A DNA stretch of 64,000 nt from Salinarimonas sp046292825 (GCF_046292825.1 NZ_JBKBQG010000001.1:62001-126000); one strand, 5' to 3'. Shown: positions 34,799 through 43,710, numbered from the stretch's first letter. A program made the numbers and translations. Notes: generated from the sequence alone by a model not told the origin.

Positions 34799-37066
34799 AT
34801 GACCGTCCTGCGCCATGCGAGGCACCTCGCGATCGCCGCTCTGATCGTCGCCGTTTCGGGTGCCGATGGCCTCGCCCGCGACGCGGATCCGATGGCGGGG
34901 CTCGGCATGGCGGCGATACGGGCGACGCTCCTCGAAGGACGGGACCCGCCCGGCGGCGCCTCCCTCGACGAGGTCGTCGCAGCGCTCGAGGCCCGCGACG
35001 ACAACCCGCAGATCCTCCACGTCCTCGGCCTCGCCTTCGCCGGCGACGGCGTGGTCGAGCCCGATGCCGATCGGGCGATCCGCTATCTCGAAGCGGCCGC
35101 CGATGCCGGACATGTCGGCGCGCTCCAGCGGCTCGCGCGGCTGTTCGAGAACGACACGCTCGTCCCCGCGGACGCCGCGCGGGCGCTCGCCTATCGCGAG
35201 CGGGCCGTGGCCGCGGGTCAGATCGCGGCGGCGGTGCCGGCGGCGCGCCTCCTGATCTCCGGCGGTCCCGGTCTCGAGCCCGACACGGCGCGCGCCGAAC
35301 GCCTCCTCGAGATCGCGGCGCAGGCGGGCGACGACAATGCCGTGCGCCTGCTCGACAGGCTCCGGGCGCCGCGGCCTCTGCCGTTTCGCGAGATCCGCGC
35401 CGCGCTCCTGGACGGCGAGCCTGCGCCGGAGGGCGCGAGCGTCGAAGAGATGATCGCCGCTCTCGAGGCCATGGAAGGGAACGGCAGCGCTCTCTTCGTG
35501 CTCGGATCCGCGTTCTTGGGCGAGAGCCCGGACGTCGCGCGCGATGTCGACCGCGGCATCGGGTTCCTCGAACGCGCCGCCGCTGAGGGCAATCCGCATG
35601 CCGCCATCCGTCTCGCGCGCCTGTTCGAAGACGGCACCCTCGTCGAGGAGGACGCCGCCCGCGCGCTGGCTTTCTACGAGCGTGCGATCGACATCGGAGG
35701 AGACCGCGCCGTTCTCCCCGCGGCGCGTCTCCTGGCGAATGGCGGCCCCGGCCTCGAGCCGGATTCGGATCGGGCGGTGGCGCTGCTCGAGCCGCTCGCC
35801 GGCCAGGGCGACGAGGCGGCCGAGCGACTGCTCGCGCGCCTCACCGCGCCGCCGCGGCTGCCGCTCGGCGCGATGCGCGCGGCGCTCCTCGACGGCGAGC
35901 CGGCGCCGCAGGGCGCGAGCGTCGAGGAGATGATCGCGGCCCTCGAGGCGATGGAGGACGACGCCGGTGCGCTGTTCGTGCTCGGCCGCGCCTTCGCCGG
36001 CGAGGGCGTTCTACCGGCCGATCCGGCCCGCGCGCTTCCGCTCCTCGAGCGCGCGGCCGACCTCGGCAATGTCGGCGCCATGCTCCGCCTCGCCCGCATC
36101 CACGACGAGGGCGAGCTCGTGGCGCGCGATGCGGGCACCGCTCTGACCTGGTTCGAGCGCGCGGTCGCTGCAGGCCAGACGAACGTCGCGATGACGGCGG
36201 CGCGCCTCGCGCTCGCGGGCGGGCCCGGACTCGAGCCCTCCGTCGACCGCGCGGTGCCGCTCCTCGAAGCGGCCGCCGATGCGGGGTCGACGGACGCGCA
36301 GGTCCGTCTCGCCGATATCTATCTCGGCCCCGAGGGTCCCAACGATCCCGCCGCCGCGATCGCCAAGCTTCAGGCGGCGGCCGATGCCGGCGACGGCCGC
36401 GCGGCGATGGCGCTCGGGCGGCTCTACCGCAATGGCGGTCCGGTTCGCGCGGACGCGACCCGCGCGCTCGCCGCCTTCGAGCGCGCTCGCGCGCTCGGGG
36501 TCGACGCCGCGGCGGTGCAGATCTTCGACATGCGCCTGAGCGCGGGGCGTCGCGACGTCCGGCGCATCCGCGAGGCGAGCGCCGCCCTCGAGCGCGAGGC
36601 GCAGGCCGGCAATGCGGCCGCGATCCTGCGTCTGGTCAACTTCCAGCGCACCGGCGTCGGACGCCTCGTGCCGGGGAGCCGCAGCGCCGCGATGCGCACG
36701 CTCGAGGCCGGTCGCGCCGCGCTGTCTCCTGCCGCCTATCAGCGCGAGCTCGCCATCCTGGAACTCGCCGGCGCACGCTCCCTGTCCGAGATCGGCGAGA
36801 TCCAGGCGCTCCTCGACGCCGCCGAGCCGCGCGATCGCGTGCGTATCCTGCGCGCCTCCGCGCGGGCGAACCCCAACGCCTTCGTCTATTTCGTGCAGGC
36901 GCGGCTCCTCGAGACCGGGCATCTCGACGGCCGCGTCACCGGACTGCTCGATACGCGCACGATCCGGGCGATCAACCGGTTCTGCGTCGAGAACGATGCC
37001 GCCGCGGCCTGCCGCACCGGGCCGCTCTCGGGCCCGGCGGTGCGTTTCCTCTCGGAGACGCTCTGA
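34799..37066 (+). CDS. Secreted Sel1/TPR-like repeat protein with internal super-repeats
   Basis: A 755-aa exported solenoid protein. A signal peptide (LAIAALIVAVSGADGLA) is followed by many Sel1-like repeats such as AIRYLEAAADAGHVGALQRLARLFE. Three larger blocks of about 161 residues begin IRATLLEG, IRAALLDGEPAPEGAS and MRAALLDGEPAPQGAS. The C-terminus (LLETGHLDGRVTGLLDTRTIRAINRFC) resembles a peptidoglycan-binding domain. By analogy with AlgK or ExoR it may scaffold polysaccharide export or act as a periplasmic regulator. The start at 34799 has GGGGGGA upstream; 34790 and 34769 are alternatives. Confidence 0.78.
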   Translation: MTVLRHARHLAIAALIVAVSGADGLARDADPMAGLGMAAIRATLLEGRDPPGGASLDEVVAALEARDDNPQILHVLGLAFAGDGVVEPDADRAIRYLEAAADAGHVGALQRLARLFENDTLVPADAARALAYRERAVAAGQIAAAVPAARLLISGGPGLEPDTARAERLLEIAAQAGDDNAVRLLDRLRAPRPLPFREIRAALLDGEPAPEGASVEEMIAALEAMEGNGSALFVLGSAFLGESPDVARDVDRGIGFLERAAAEGNPHAAIRLARLFEDGTLVEEDAARALAFYERAIDIGGDRAVLPAARLLANGGPGLEPDSDRAVALLEPLAGQGDEAAERLLARLTAPPRLPLGAMRAALLDGEPAPQGASVEEMIAALEAMEDDAGALFVLGRAFAGEGVLPADPARALPLLERAADLGNVGAMLRLARIHDEGELVARDAGTALTWFERAVAAGQTNVAMTAARLALAGGPGLEPSVDRAVPLLEAAADAGSTDAQVRLADIYLGPEGPNDPAAAIAKLQAAADAGDGRAAMALGRLYRNGGPVRADATRALAAFERARALGVDAAAVQIFDMRLSAGRRDVRRIREASAALEREAQAGNAAAILRLVNFQRTGVGRLVPGSRSAAMRTLEAGRAALSPAAYQRELAILELAGARSLSEIGEIQALLDAAEPRDRVRILRASARANPNAFVYFVQARLLETGHLDGRVTGLLDTRTIRAINRFCVENDAAAACRTGPLSGPAVRFLSETL

Positions 37067-37069
37067 CGC

Positions 37070-37096
37070 GCGAGGGCGGGCCTTCGCCGCCCTCGC
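37070..37096. terminator. GC hairpin between convergent genes, probable bidirectional terminator
   Basis: A perfect 10-bp stem GCGAGGGCGG/CCGCCCTCGC with a 7-nt loop lies 4 nt after the stop of the Sel1-repeat gene and 11 nt before the stop of the convergent lipoprotein gene. There is no clear T-run, so termination may be inefficient or Rho-assisted. Confidence 0.55.
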
Positions 37097-37107
37097 ACCA
37101 ACCGCGT

Positions 37108-37563
37108 CTACACGCGAAGGATCTCGAGGCAGCGCGAGGGCGCGAGGAACGAACCTGCGGTGTCGCGATTGACGCGCACCTGCTGAATGATACCGCCCCT
37201 GTCCGCGACGAGGGTGACGTTGCAGACGAGCGAGATTCGCTGGCGATCCGAAGCAACGATCCCGCGCCCACCGACCGAGTAACGGGCAAAGCCCCCGCGC
37301 CACCGATGAGCCGTGTTTCCGTTCGGCCTCACGCGGCTGTCCTGCGCCTCGCCGTGGGCGGCGAAGAACTCGCTCGCCGGGCGGCCGACCCAGGCGGCCG
37401 CGATCCGCTCGGCGGTCGCGGCGTTGCGGGCTTCGTCGGTCTGAGCTCCTGTCACCGCTCCGGTCTCTGCCGCGGCGAGCGTGGCGGAGCCTTCCTGCTG
37501 CGCCGTCTGGCATGCGGCGAGGGTGAGCGCGAGCGCTGCGATCGTCAGAATGCGTGAGGGCAT
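37108..37563 (-). CDS. Small lipoprotein of unknown function
   Basis: A 151-aa protein with a type II signal peptide: basic start, hydrophobic core and lipobox LAAC at residues ~15-18. The mature part contains WVGRPASEFFAAHGEAQ, GNTAHRWRGG and a two-cysteine tail (LVCNVTLVAD...SRCLEIL). The pattern resembles small Hyphomicrobiales lipoproteins of unknown role. Palindromic site D lies about 110 nt upstream. It may belong to the polysaccharide regulon through that site. Confidence 0.72.
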   Translation of the reverse strand: MPSRILTIAALALTLAACQTAQQEGSATLAAAETGAVTGAQTDEARNAATAERIAAAWVGRPASEFFAAHGEAQDSRVRPNGNTAHRWRGGFARYSVGGRGIVASDRQRISLVCNVTLVADRGGIIQQVRVNRDTAGSFLAPSRCLEILRV

Positions 37564-37673
37564 GCGGATATCCCGTTCGTCTCGGAGGTTGGTGGGGGCG
37601 ACGCGGTACTTTACCGACCCGGTCGCCCACGCTTCAACCCGCGAGCCGGATTTCGGGCCGATCGGTCGCCTGC

Positions 37674-37691
37674 TGTTGCCGCAACGCAACC
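37674..37691. promoter_or_regulatory. Palindromic site D, TGTTGC-N6-GCAACC
   Basis: Left arm TGTTGC, spacer CGCAAC, right arm GCAACC: one mismatch from the arms of sites A-C, with the same spacing. It lies between the co-polymerase operon end and the start of the lipoprotein gene, about 110 nt upstream of the latter. Confidence 0.5.
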
Positions 37692-37708
37692 CGTCCGCCG
37701 CCGGCGCG

Positions 37709-38425
37709 TCAGGACCCGCCTGCCCGTTCCGTGCGCACGCGCCGTCTCACCTCGGTGAGGAACGCTCTCTGGATTTCCTGCGGCTCGCCCTCGAGAGCGG
37801 AGACGACCAGCGGGCGCGCGCGTCCGGGAAGGGTCATGTAGATGTCCGCGAGGGTGCGCAGACCGAAGCGCGAGCGAGAGATCGCGAGGATCTCGCCCCG
37901 CGCCGCCTCGCGCAGCGTCTCCGGCAGCGCGTCCCACAGGATCAGCGCCAGCGGCAGCCGGCGCGCGGTGATCCAGAGCTCGGCCCGCGCGGTCTCGTAG
38001 CTGCGCGAAAGCGCGGCCAGCGCGGGCTCGGAGAGGCCTTCGGCCCGGATCAGGGTCTGTGCCAGCGCCGTCCAGGCGTCGGCGTCGTGCGGGGCGCGGG
38101 CGAGCGAGGCGCGCAGGATGTCGGCGCAGGACCCGAGCGCGGCCGCATAGGCCGCATGATCCTCGGTCGGCACCCGCGCCGCCTGCGCGGCGCAGGCCGC
38201 GTAGCCGGGCAGCCGCCCCGTCGAGCGCACCTGCACGGGGGTTCCGTCGAGCCCGAGATAACGCGACACGTCCGAGCCGACGCCGTCCCGGAAGACGCGC
38301 GTCTCGTGGGCGGCGACGAGGCCGACGCAGAGCGCGAGGCTCAAGCAGAGCACGAGGAGCGCCGCAGCCTGGAGCCCGTTGCGGGCGCTCTCCGTGCGCT
38401 CGTCGACCTCACTCGCCGTAGCCAT
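37709..38425 (-). CDS. Membrane-anchored protein with helical repeats, coupled to the co-polymerase gene
   Basis: A 238-aa protein with one N-terminal membrane anchor (LQAAALLVLCLSLALCVGLVAA) and a periplasmic domain of TPR-like helices (HDADAWTALAQTLIRAEGLSEPALAALSRSYETARAELW). No named family is recognised. Its start overlaps the end of the Wzc-like gene by 17 nt, implying co-translation. It may assist the polysaccharide assembly complex. Confidence 0.7.
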   Translation of the reverse strand: MATASEVDERTESARNGLQAAALLVLCLSLALCVGLVAAHETRVFRDGVGSDVSRYLGLDGTPVQVRSTGRLPGYAACAAQAARVPTEDHAAYAAALGSCADILRASLARAPHDADAWTALAQTLIRAEGLSEPALAALSRSYETARAELWITARRLPLALILWDALPETLREAARGEILAISRSRFGLRTLADIYMTLPGRARPLVVSALEGEPQEIQRAFLTEVRRRVRTERAGGS

Positions 38426-40565
38426 GCTTGTATCCGTAGCCGCGATAGCCCGCCGAGCCGGCGCGGCTCATGTTGAGGACGGCGCAGACGGGCGGACCGC
38501 CCGGCGTGCGCAGGTCGCGCGCCGCGGCGATGGCGTCGGCGGGCGAGGTCGATCCCCAATGCACGACGTGCGTGACGATGTCGGCATGGCGCATCAGGAT
38601 GCGGCCGTCGATCACCGGCACGAGCGGCGGGCTGTCGAGGATGATCACCTCGTAATGCTTGCGCAGGAGCACGATCAGCTCGACGAAGGCGTGCGAGGCG
38701 AGGAGATGGTCCGTCGCCTCGCCGCGGCTCGGCTTGCCGACGATCATGTCGACGCCCGAGCGCTCGTCGTGGCGGACGAGCTCGTTGGCGCTCGCCTCGC
38801 CGAGATCGCGGCGCAGGAAGTCGAAGATGCCGACGCGGATCTCGTTGTCGTCGGTGATGCCGGCGAGCCGCGCGAGATTGGGGCGGCGCAGGTCGCAATC
38901 GACGATCACCACCTTGCGGCGCGACGAGGCGTAGAGGCGCGCGAGGGACAGAGCGAGCGTCGACTTGCCCTCGCCGGGAACGGCGGAGGTCACGAGGATG
39001 GTCAAGGCCTCCCCCGGAGCCGCCGCGCCGTCGAGCACGAGGCGCCAGCGACGCAGCGCCTCGGTGAAGGGCGAGAGCGGCCGCGCGACGACCTCGTCCT
39101 GCGGACGATGCGTGTTCGAGCCGAGGAAGGGGATCGTCGTCGCCACCGGCAGCTTGAGGAGGCTCTCCACCTGCGAGGGGCTCACGAAGCCCGTGAAGAA
39201 GAATTCCCGCATCAGGCCGAGACCGCCGCCGAGCGCGAGGCCGACGAGCGCGGAGATCGCGAGAAACAGGTTCGTCGGCGGGAAGCTCGGCACGATCGGC
39301 GGCACGGCCTCGGAGATCACGCGCGCGTCGGGCACCTGCACGTCGCTGCCGATCTCGGCGCGCTTGAGGAGGTCGAGCGCGACGCGGTAGATCGCGCGCG
39401 CGGATTCCGCTTCGGTCTGCAGGCGGAAGAGCGCGACGCTCGCCGAGCCGTTCTGGTCGCCGAGCACGGAGCTCAGACGCTCGCGCGCCGCGCGCTCGCG
39501 CGCCTCGATATCGGCGATGGAGAGGGTGAGCGTCGCGTCGAAATCCGTGGCGAGGCTCGCGATCTGGACGTCGAGCTCGGGCGCGACCGTCGGCGCGGCG
39601 CGGGTGCGCTCCTCCATCAGGCGCGCGAGCTCGTCGCCGAGCGAGGCGATCGGGGCGGGCGCGGCCTCGGCGCTGGCGACCGAGCCGACCGCGGCGGCGG
39701 CGGCGGCGACGTCGCCGTCGCGCAGAGCCGCCCGCGTCGTCTCGAGCGCGCTCGCGAGCGCGCCGCGCTCGCGGCTCAGGCGCAGGACTTCCGCGTTGAG
39801 GTTCTGCGCCTCGTCGTTGTCCGTGCCGACGCTCGCGGCGATGAAGCGCGCGATCTCGTTCTCGATGCGCACCAGATTGGCGGCGATCTCCTCGACGCGC
39901 TGCGAGAGCGCGCTCGAGGCGTGGCGGGCGGACGCCGCCTTCTTCTCGACCTGGACCGCGATGTAGCTGTCGACGATGCCGTTGGCGATCTGCGCGGCGA
40001 GGCGCGGATCGGCGGAGGTGAAGGCGACCTCGAGGTTGAAGGTCTGGCCGATGCGCGAGACGCGCACCTGGTTCGCCAACGAGTTCACGAGCTGGCTCTC
40101 GCGCCGAGCCTCGCCGGGCTCGGGACGCGCGCCGAGCACCGCGTCGCGGGCGCGGGAGAGGAGCGAGGGGCTCTGCTCGAAGGCGGGATGCTCCGCGAGC
40201 CTGAGCTCACGCACGGTGCGCCGGATGACGCTGTCGGAGCGGATGACGTCGACCTGGCCCGCGACGAAGCCCGTCGAGGTCGCGAGCGTCATAGTGGGCA
40301 TCTCGTTGTCGGTCATCCGCTGGGTCGCGGTGTCGACCTGGACGAGAACCCGCGCGGTGTAGAGCGGGGTGAGCTGGAAGGCGACGAGGAGCGTCAGCGC
40401 CATCATGGCGATCGCGGTCGCCAGGATCACCCAGATCTGGCGGCGCACGAAGCCGGTGATGGCCGAGAGATCGATCGTCCGCTCGGCCTCGAAATCCGGC
40501 TCCGGATCGCGGGGCGGATAATCGGTCGCCACGACCCGCAGCGACTTGGAGATCTCGTTCATCAT
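38409..40565 (-). CDS. Polysaccharide co-polymerase with C-terminal tyrosine autokinase (Wzc/ExoP-like)
   Basis: A 718-aa class 2 co-polymerase. Two membrane helices (about 44-64 and 432-453) bracket a periplasmic coiled-coil domain. The cytoplasmic BY-kinase has Walker A GEGKST (531-536), Walker A' VIVDCDLRRP (~553) and Walker B VIILDSPP (~640). The tail carries four tyrosines in the last 12 residues (707, 710, 712 and 716), the autophosphorylation cluster. It controls chain length and export with Wzy and an outer-membrane Wza-type channel, which is not in this window. Confidence 0.94.
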   Translation of the reverse strand: MMNEISKSLRVVATDYPPRDPEPDFEAERTIDLSAITGFVRRQIWVILATAIAMMALTLLVAFQLTPLYTARVLVQVDTATQRMTDNEMPTMTLATSTGFVAGQVDVIRSDSVIRRTVRELRLAEHPAFEQSPSLLSRARDAVLGARPEPGEARRESQLVNSLANQVRVSRIGQTFNLEVAFTSADPRLAAQIANGIVDSYIAVQVEKKAASARHASSALSQRVEEIAANLVRIENEIARFIAASVGTDNDEAQNLNAEVLRLSRERGALASALETTRAALRDGDVAAAAAAVGSVASAEAAPAPIASLGDELARLMEERTRAAPTVAPELDVQIASLATDFDATLTLSIADIEARERAARERLSSVLGDQNGSASVALFRLQTEAESARAIYRVALDLLKRAEIGSDVQVPDARVISEAVPPIVPSFPPTNLFLAISALVGLALGGGLGLMREFFFTGFVSPSQVESLLKLPVATTIPFLGSNTHRPQDEVVARPLSPFTEALRRWRLVLDGAAAPGEALTILVTSAVPGEGKSTLALSLARLYASSRRKVVIVDCDLRRPNLARLAGITDDNEIRVGIFDFLRRDLGEASANELVRHDERSGVDMIVGKPSRGEATDHLLASHAFVELIVLLRKHYEVIILDSPPLVPVIDGRILMRHADIVTHVVHWGSTSPADAIAAARDLRTPGGPPVCAVLNMSRAGSAGYRGYGYKHGYGE

Positions 40566-40641
40566 GCACCTCGCTCCACAGGAGCAGCGTCGCCGAGGTC
40601 ACCGCCTTGCCGGCCGCCCTCGGGGCACGTCGTCGGAAAGC

Positions 40642-41370
40642 TCAGCATGCAACTTCGATGCCCTGTTGCCGGGCGCCTTCCAAGAGGACGGCACCTAGGC
40701 GATTCGTCGCATACCCGCCAAGATCGACCGCGATCCGATCCGGGCCGAGGCGAATGGCGTCCACCGGCGTGTGCCCATGGACGATGCAGGCCTCGCACCG
40801 GAGTTCGGCATCCATGAATCCGTCCCTGATCCACAGGAGATCGAGGGCCGATTGGCGGGCGAGCGGCACGCCGGGGCGCACCCCCGCGTGACAGAAGAAA
40901 TAGTCGCCGAGCCCGAAGGAGAGCCCGGTCCCGCGCAGGAACGCGCGATGCCGCTCCGGAACGAGCGCGGGCAGCCGCGCGAGGATCGCGTCGATCGCCT
41001 CGCTCGCCGAAAGCGGCAGGCGCAGCCCGTAGGAGGCGGCGGTCGCCCGTCCGCCATGCTCGACGAGGAACGCGGCCGCACGACGGTTCCCGTCGAGGGC
41101 GTCGAGCAGCATCTGGTCGTGGTTGCCGCGCAGGTGGACCCATTGGTCGACGACGATCGGCGGATCGACGAGGAGATCGAGGACGCCGCGCGTATCGGTC
41201 CCGCGATTCACGTAATCCCCGAGGCACACGACGATCACGCGCGCCCGCGGCAGCACGGTCTCGCGCGCCGCGATCTCGCGCAGCATCGTCGACAACAGGT
41301 CGCTGCGGCCGTGCAGATCGCCGATGACGTAGACCCGGGTGCCGTGTGGGATGGATCGCTCGGCAATCAC
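40642..41370 (-). CDS. Metallophosphoesterase, PPP-type phosphatase
   Basis: A 242-aa calcineurin-like phosphatase with all metal-binding motifs: GDLHG (17-21), GDYVNRG (51-57), RGNHD (81-85), CHAG and GHT. Similar proteins are bacterial Ser/Thr/Tyr phosphatases such as PrpA. It lies 76 nt before the tyrosine-autokinase gene on the same strand, so it may reverse phosphorylation in the polysaccharide machinery. That link is inference from position. Confidence 0.88.
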   Translation of the reverse strand: MIAERSIPHGTRVYVIGDLHGRSDLLSTMLREIAARETVLPRARVIVVCLGDYVNRGTDTRGVLDLLVDPPIVVDQWVHLRGNHDQMLLDALDGNRRAAAFLVEHGGRATAASYGLRLPLSASEAIDAILARLPALVPERHRAFLRGTGLSFGLGDYFFCHAGVRPGVPLARQSALDLLWIRDGFMDAELRCEACIVHGHTPVDAIRLGPDRIAVDLGGYATNRLGAVLLEGARQQGIEVAC

Positions 41371-41467
41371 TGCGTTTCAACTTGCTGGGCGCCCGCGAAT
41401 GAGCAGATGTTTATGGCCGATTTCGAGAGGACGCGCTAGCGCGCGCGCGCAACACTCTGTCGGTTGG

Positions 41468-42856
41468 TTAAACGGCCCCGTGCCGTCGATCCTCCGGCAG
41501 GCTTCCCCGCCGCCAGCTCTGCGCGACCCCGAAGCCGAGGAGCGCCGAGAGCCAGAGCGCGTTCGCCTGGATCTGCAAGGAGAAATCGACGAGCGAATGC
41601 AGGGCGAAGAGCACGGCGGCGCCGATCGCGGCAAGCGGTGCCGCGTGGTCGCGCCGGCGCGTCCACAATGCGCTCGCCGCACGCGCCACCAGGGCGGCGA
41701 GCACCGCGAGGAGCACGGCCGTCATCGGCAGGCCGAGCGTCGCCGCGAGTTCGAGATAGGTGTTGTGCGCCTCGCCGAAGGTCCGGCCGCTCGGCAGGCC
41801 GGGCGGGCGCACTTCCGGGAACAGGGCGGGGTAGGCACCCGCGCCGCCGCCGGTCAACGGACGCGCGGCGATCGCGTCGAAGGCCGCGTCGTAGAGCTGC
41901 GCTCGGAAGGCGGCGGAGCGCTCCGTGTCCTCGAGCCGCTCGATCACCGTCGCGCCGCTGATCGCGAGCACGCCGACGAGAAGCACGGCCGCGCCGAGGA
42001 CGGCGACGCGCAGGGCCGACCGGGAGCGGGTCGAGCGCACGCGCCAGAGCAGGAACACGCAGGCGGCGCCCGCGAGGCTCGCCGCGACGCCGGCCCGCGA
42101 CCCCGTCAGCATGAGCGCGGACAGGAGCGCCAGCGACCCGAGGAGGACGAGACCGCCGCCGCGGGTGACCTCCTCCACCGCCGTGGCGCGCCCGAGACGC
42201 ACGTCCCGCTCGTGCGCATGCGCGATCCGGTCGAACATGCCGACGATGAGCACCGCCCCGCAGACGAGACCCACGCCGAGGAGCGCGGCGAAGGCGTTGC
42301 GCGCGACGAAGGTCCCCGTGAGGACGCCCTCGTAGCCGAACCGCTCGAAGAAGAGGACGCGATCGGAGCCGGCGAGCGTCACGAGCAGGCCGTAGCAGGC
42401 ATAGGCCACCGCGCTCCAGAACAGGATCGCGACACCATGTCGCGCGCGCGCAGGCGTGCGACCGAGCTGGAGCGCGACGAGGAAGACCGAGAAACAGGTC
42501 AGGGCCCGCAGCAGGGCGGCGAGCGTCGCGTCGCGGTCGACGCTGATCGAGCCGGCGAGGGAGACGCCGAGCGCGCGCGTCGCTTCCTCCCAGGTCGGAT
42601 CGGCGAGCGGTCCGCCGATCGGTGCGAGCTGGAAGGCGATGTAGGCGCAGACGGCGACGCCGCCCGCGAGCGGCAGGGCGATCTTCCCGAACGGAACCGC
42701 CGGGCCCTTCCGCATGACGTCGATCGCGAGCGCGAGGAGAGCGAGCGCGACGAGCGTGCCGTTGACCACCCAGGCGATCGGCCGGTGCGAGCCCAGCATC
42801 AGGGGCGCCGTCGCCAGGACGGTTGCCAGGAGCACGAATGCCGCTTTCAGGTACAT
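41468..42856 (-). CDS. O-antigen ligase/polymerase family protein (second Wzy-like)
   Basis: A 462-aa polytopic membrane protein with about 12 helices. The conserved PF04932 region contains LTGSRAGVAASLAG and the large periplasmic loop with PLTGGGAGAYPALFPEV...GEAHNTYLELAATLGLP, ending HSLVDFSLQIQANALWLSALLG. It is a candidate polymerase in the gene group with the Wzc-like protein. The start MYLKA is selected because the first helix follows at once; ATG 42901 and 42925 are alternatives. Confidence 0.87.
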   Translation of the reverse strand: MYLKAAFVLLATVLATAPLMLGSHRPIAWVVNGTLVALALLALAIDVMRKGPAVPFGKIALPLAGGVAVCAYIAFQLAPIGGPLADPTWEEATRALGVSLAGSISVDRDATLAALLRALTCFSVFLVALQLGRTPARARHGVAILFWSAVAYACYGLLVTLAGSDRVLFFERFGYEGVLTGTFVARNAFAALLGVGLVCGAVLIVGMFDRIAHAHERDVRLGRATAVEEVTRGGGLVLLGSLALLSALMLTGSRAGVAASLAGAACVFLLWRVRSTRSRSALRVAVLGAAVLLVGVLAISGATVIERLEDTERSAAFRAQLYDAAFDAIAARPLTGGGAGAYPALFPEVRPPGLPSGRTFGEAHNTYLELAATLGLPMTAVLLAVLAALVARAASALWTRRRDHAAPLAAIGAAVLFALHSLVDFSLQIQANALWLSALLGFGVAQSWRRGSLPEDRRHGAV

Positions 42857-42955
42857 CGCCGAGGATCCGAGTGTGCGGCCGGTTCGCGCACGCCCCGCCA
42901 TCGCATGCCGGCTATCGGCCCGCAACCGGGGCCGGATGGCATCCTTCCCCCAACG

Positions 42956-43612
42956 TCAATCCCAGGACGTCGCCACGACCGCCGCCGCGACGCCGGAGCG
43001 CACGAACACGTTCGGCCGCTCGGGCGACTGGATCGTCGCGAGGCGGAACGAGGCCGCGCCGAGCGGCAGCACCTCCTCCACCTGGTTGTCGAGAACGAAG
43101 TCGCCGCGATCGGTGCGCACGATCAGGACCGCATGGCTCGTCCCCCAGCCGTCGCGGCCGAGCGCGAGCAGAAGCGCGCTCGTCGGCCAGCCGGCGGCGA
43201 GGAGACGACGGCGCTTCTCGAGGGCGAAATCCTCGCAATCGCCGGAGCTCGCGCGGACCTTCCAGCGGTCCGGAACCCCGTCGCGATCGATGTCCGCGCG
43301 CCAGGTCATGGACGCGTTGACCGCGCTGTTGACCTGTTGGACCTGCGCGAGCAGGCGATCGGTCACCCGGACCGCGCCGGTCTCGTCGCGAGCGAGCCGC
43401 CCGCGCCGCACGGCGCATTCGCTCGGGAATTCGCGGCAGAACACGTGCGCCGCCACAGGCGAGATCGCCATCTCGCCGAAAGCCGCGCGGCTGCCGAGAT
43501 ACCGGCTGGGGTCCTGGAACCGAAACGGAAACGCCTCGGCGCCGGTCGCGACGAGCGTCCCGAGCGCCGTGAGCACGGCGAGCGCCGTTCCCTTGATTCG
43601 ATTGCGCGTCAT
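42956..43612 (-). CDS. Exported transglutaminase-like cysteine peptidase (peptidase C93/BTLCP)
   Basis: A 218-aa paralogue of the gene at 1246. It has a clear signal peptide ending GAEA (residue ~27). The triad motifs are SGDCEDFALEKRR (Cys), GTSHAVLIVRTDRG (His) and FVLDNQ (Asp). GGGAGG 6 nt upstream fixes the start. In LapG, a relative, the enzyme releases a surface adhesin; here the target is unknown. It is next to a Wzy gene, so a role in matrix or cell-surface processing is possible. Confidence 0.82.
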   Translation of the reverse strand: MTRNRIKGTALAVLTALGTLVATGAEAFPFRFQDPSRYLGSRAAFGEMAISPVAAHVFCREFPSECAVRRGRLARDETGAVRVTDRLLAQVQQVNSAVNASMTWRADIDRDGVPDRWKVRASSGDCEDFALEKRRRLLAAGWPTSALLLALGRDGWGTSHAVLIVRTDRGDFVLDNQVEEVLPLGAASFRLATIQSPERPNVFVRSGVAAAVVATSWD

Positions 43613-43710
43613 GTCAGCCTCCCGTTCCGTGGGCAATGAACCACGGGAGGCCGCACCACCGGCTTGCGATCAAGCGGACAATTGTAGCGAATTCAGACCC
43701 ATGAAAACGA

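Noticed and set aside
38379..40817. 812-codon plus-strand open frame opposite the Wzc-like gene
   Set aside because: Antisense shadow; the minus strand encodes intact Walker motifs and membrane segments.
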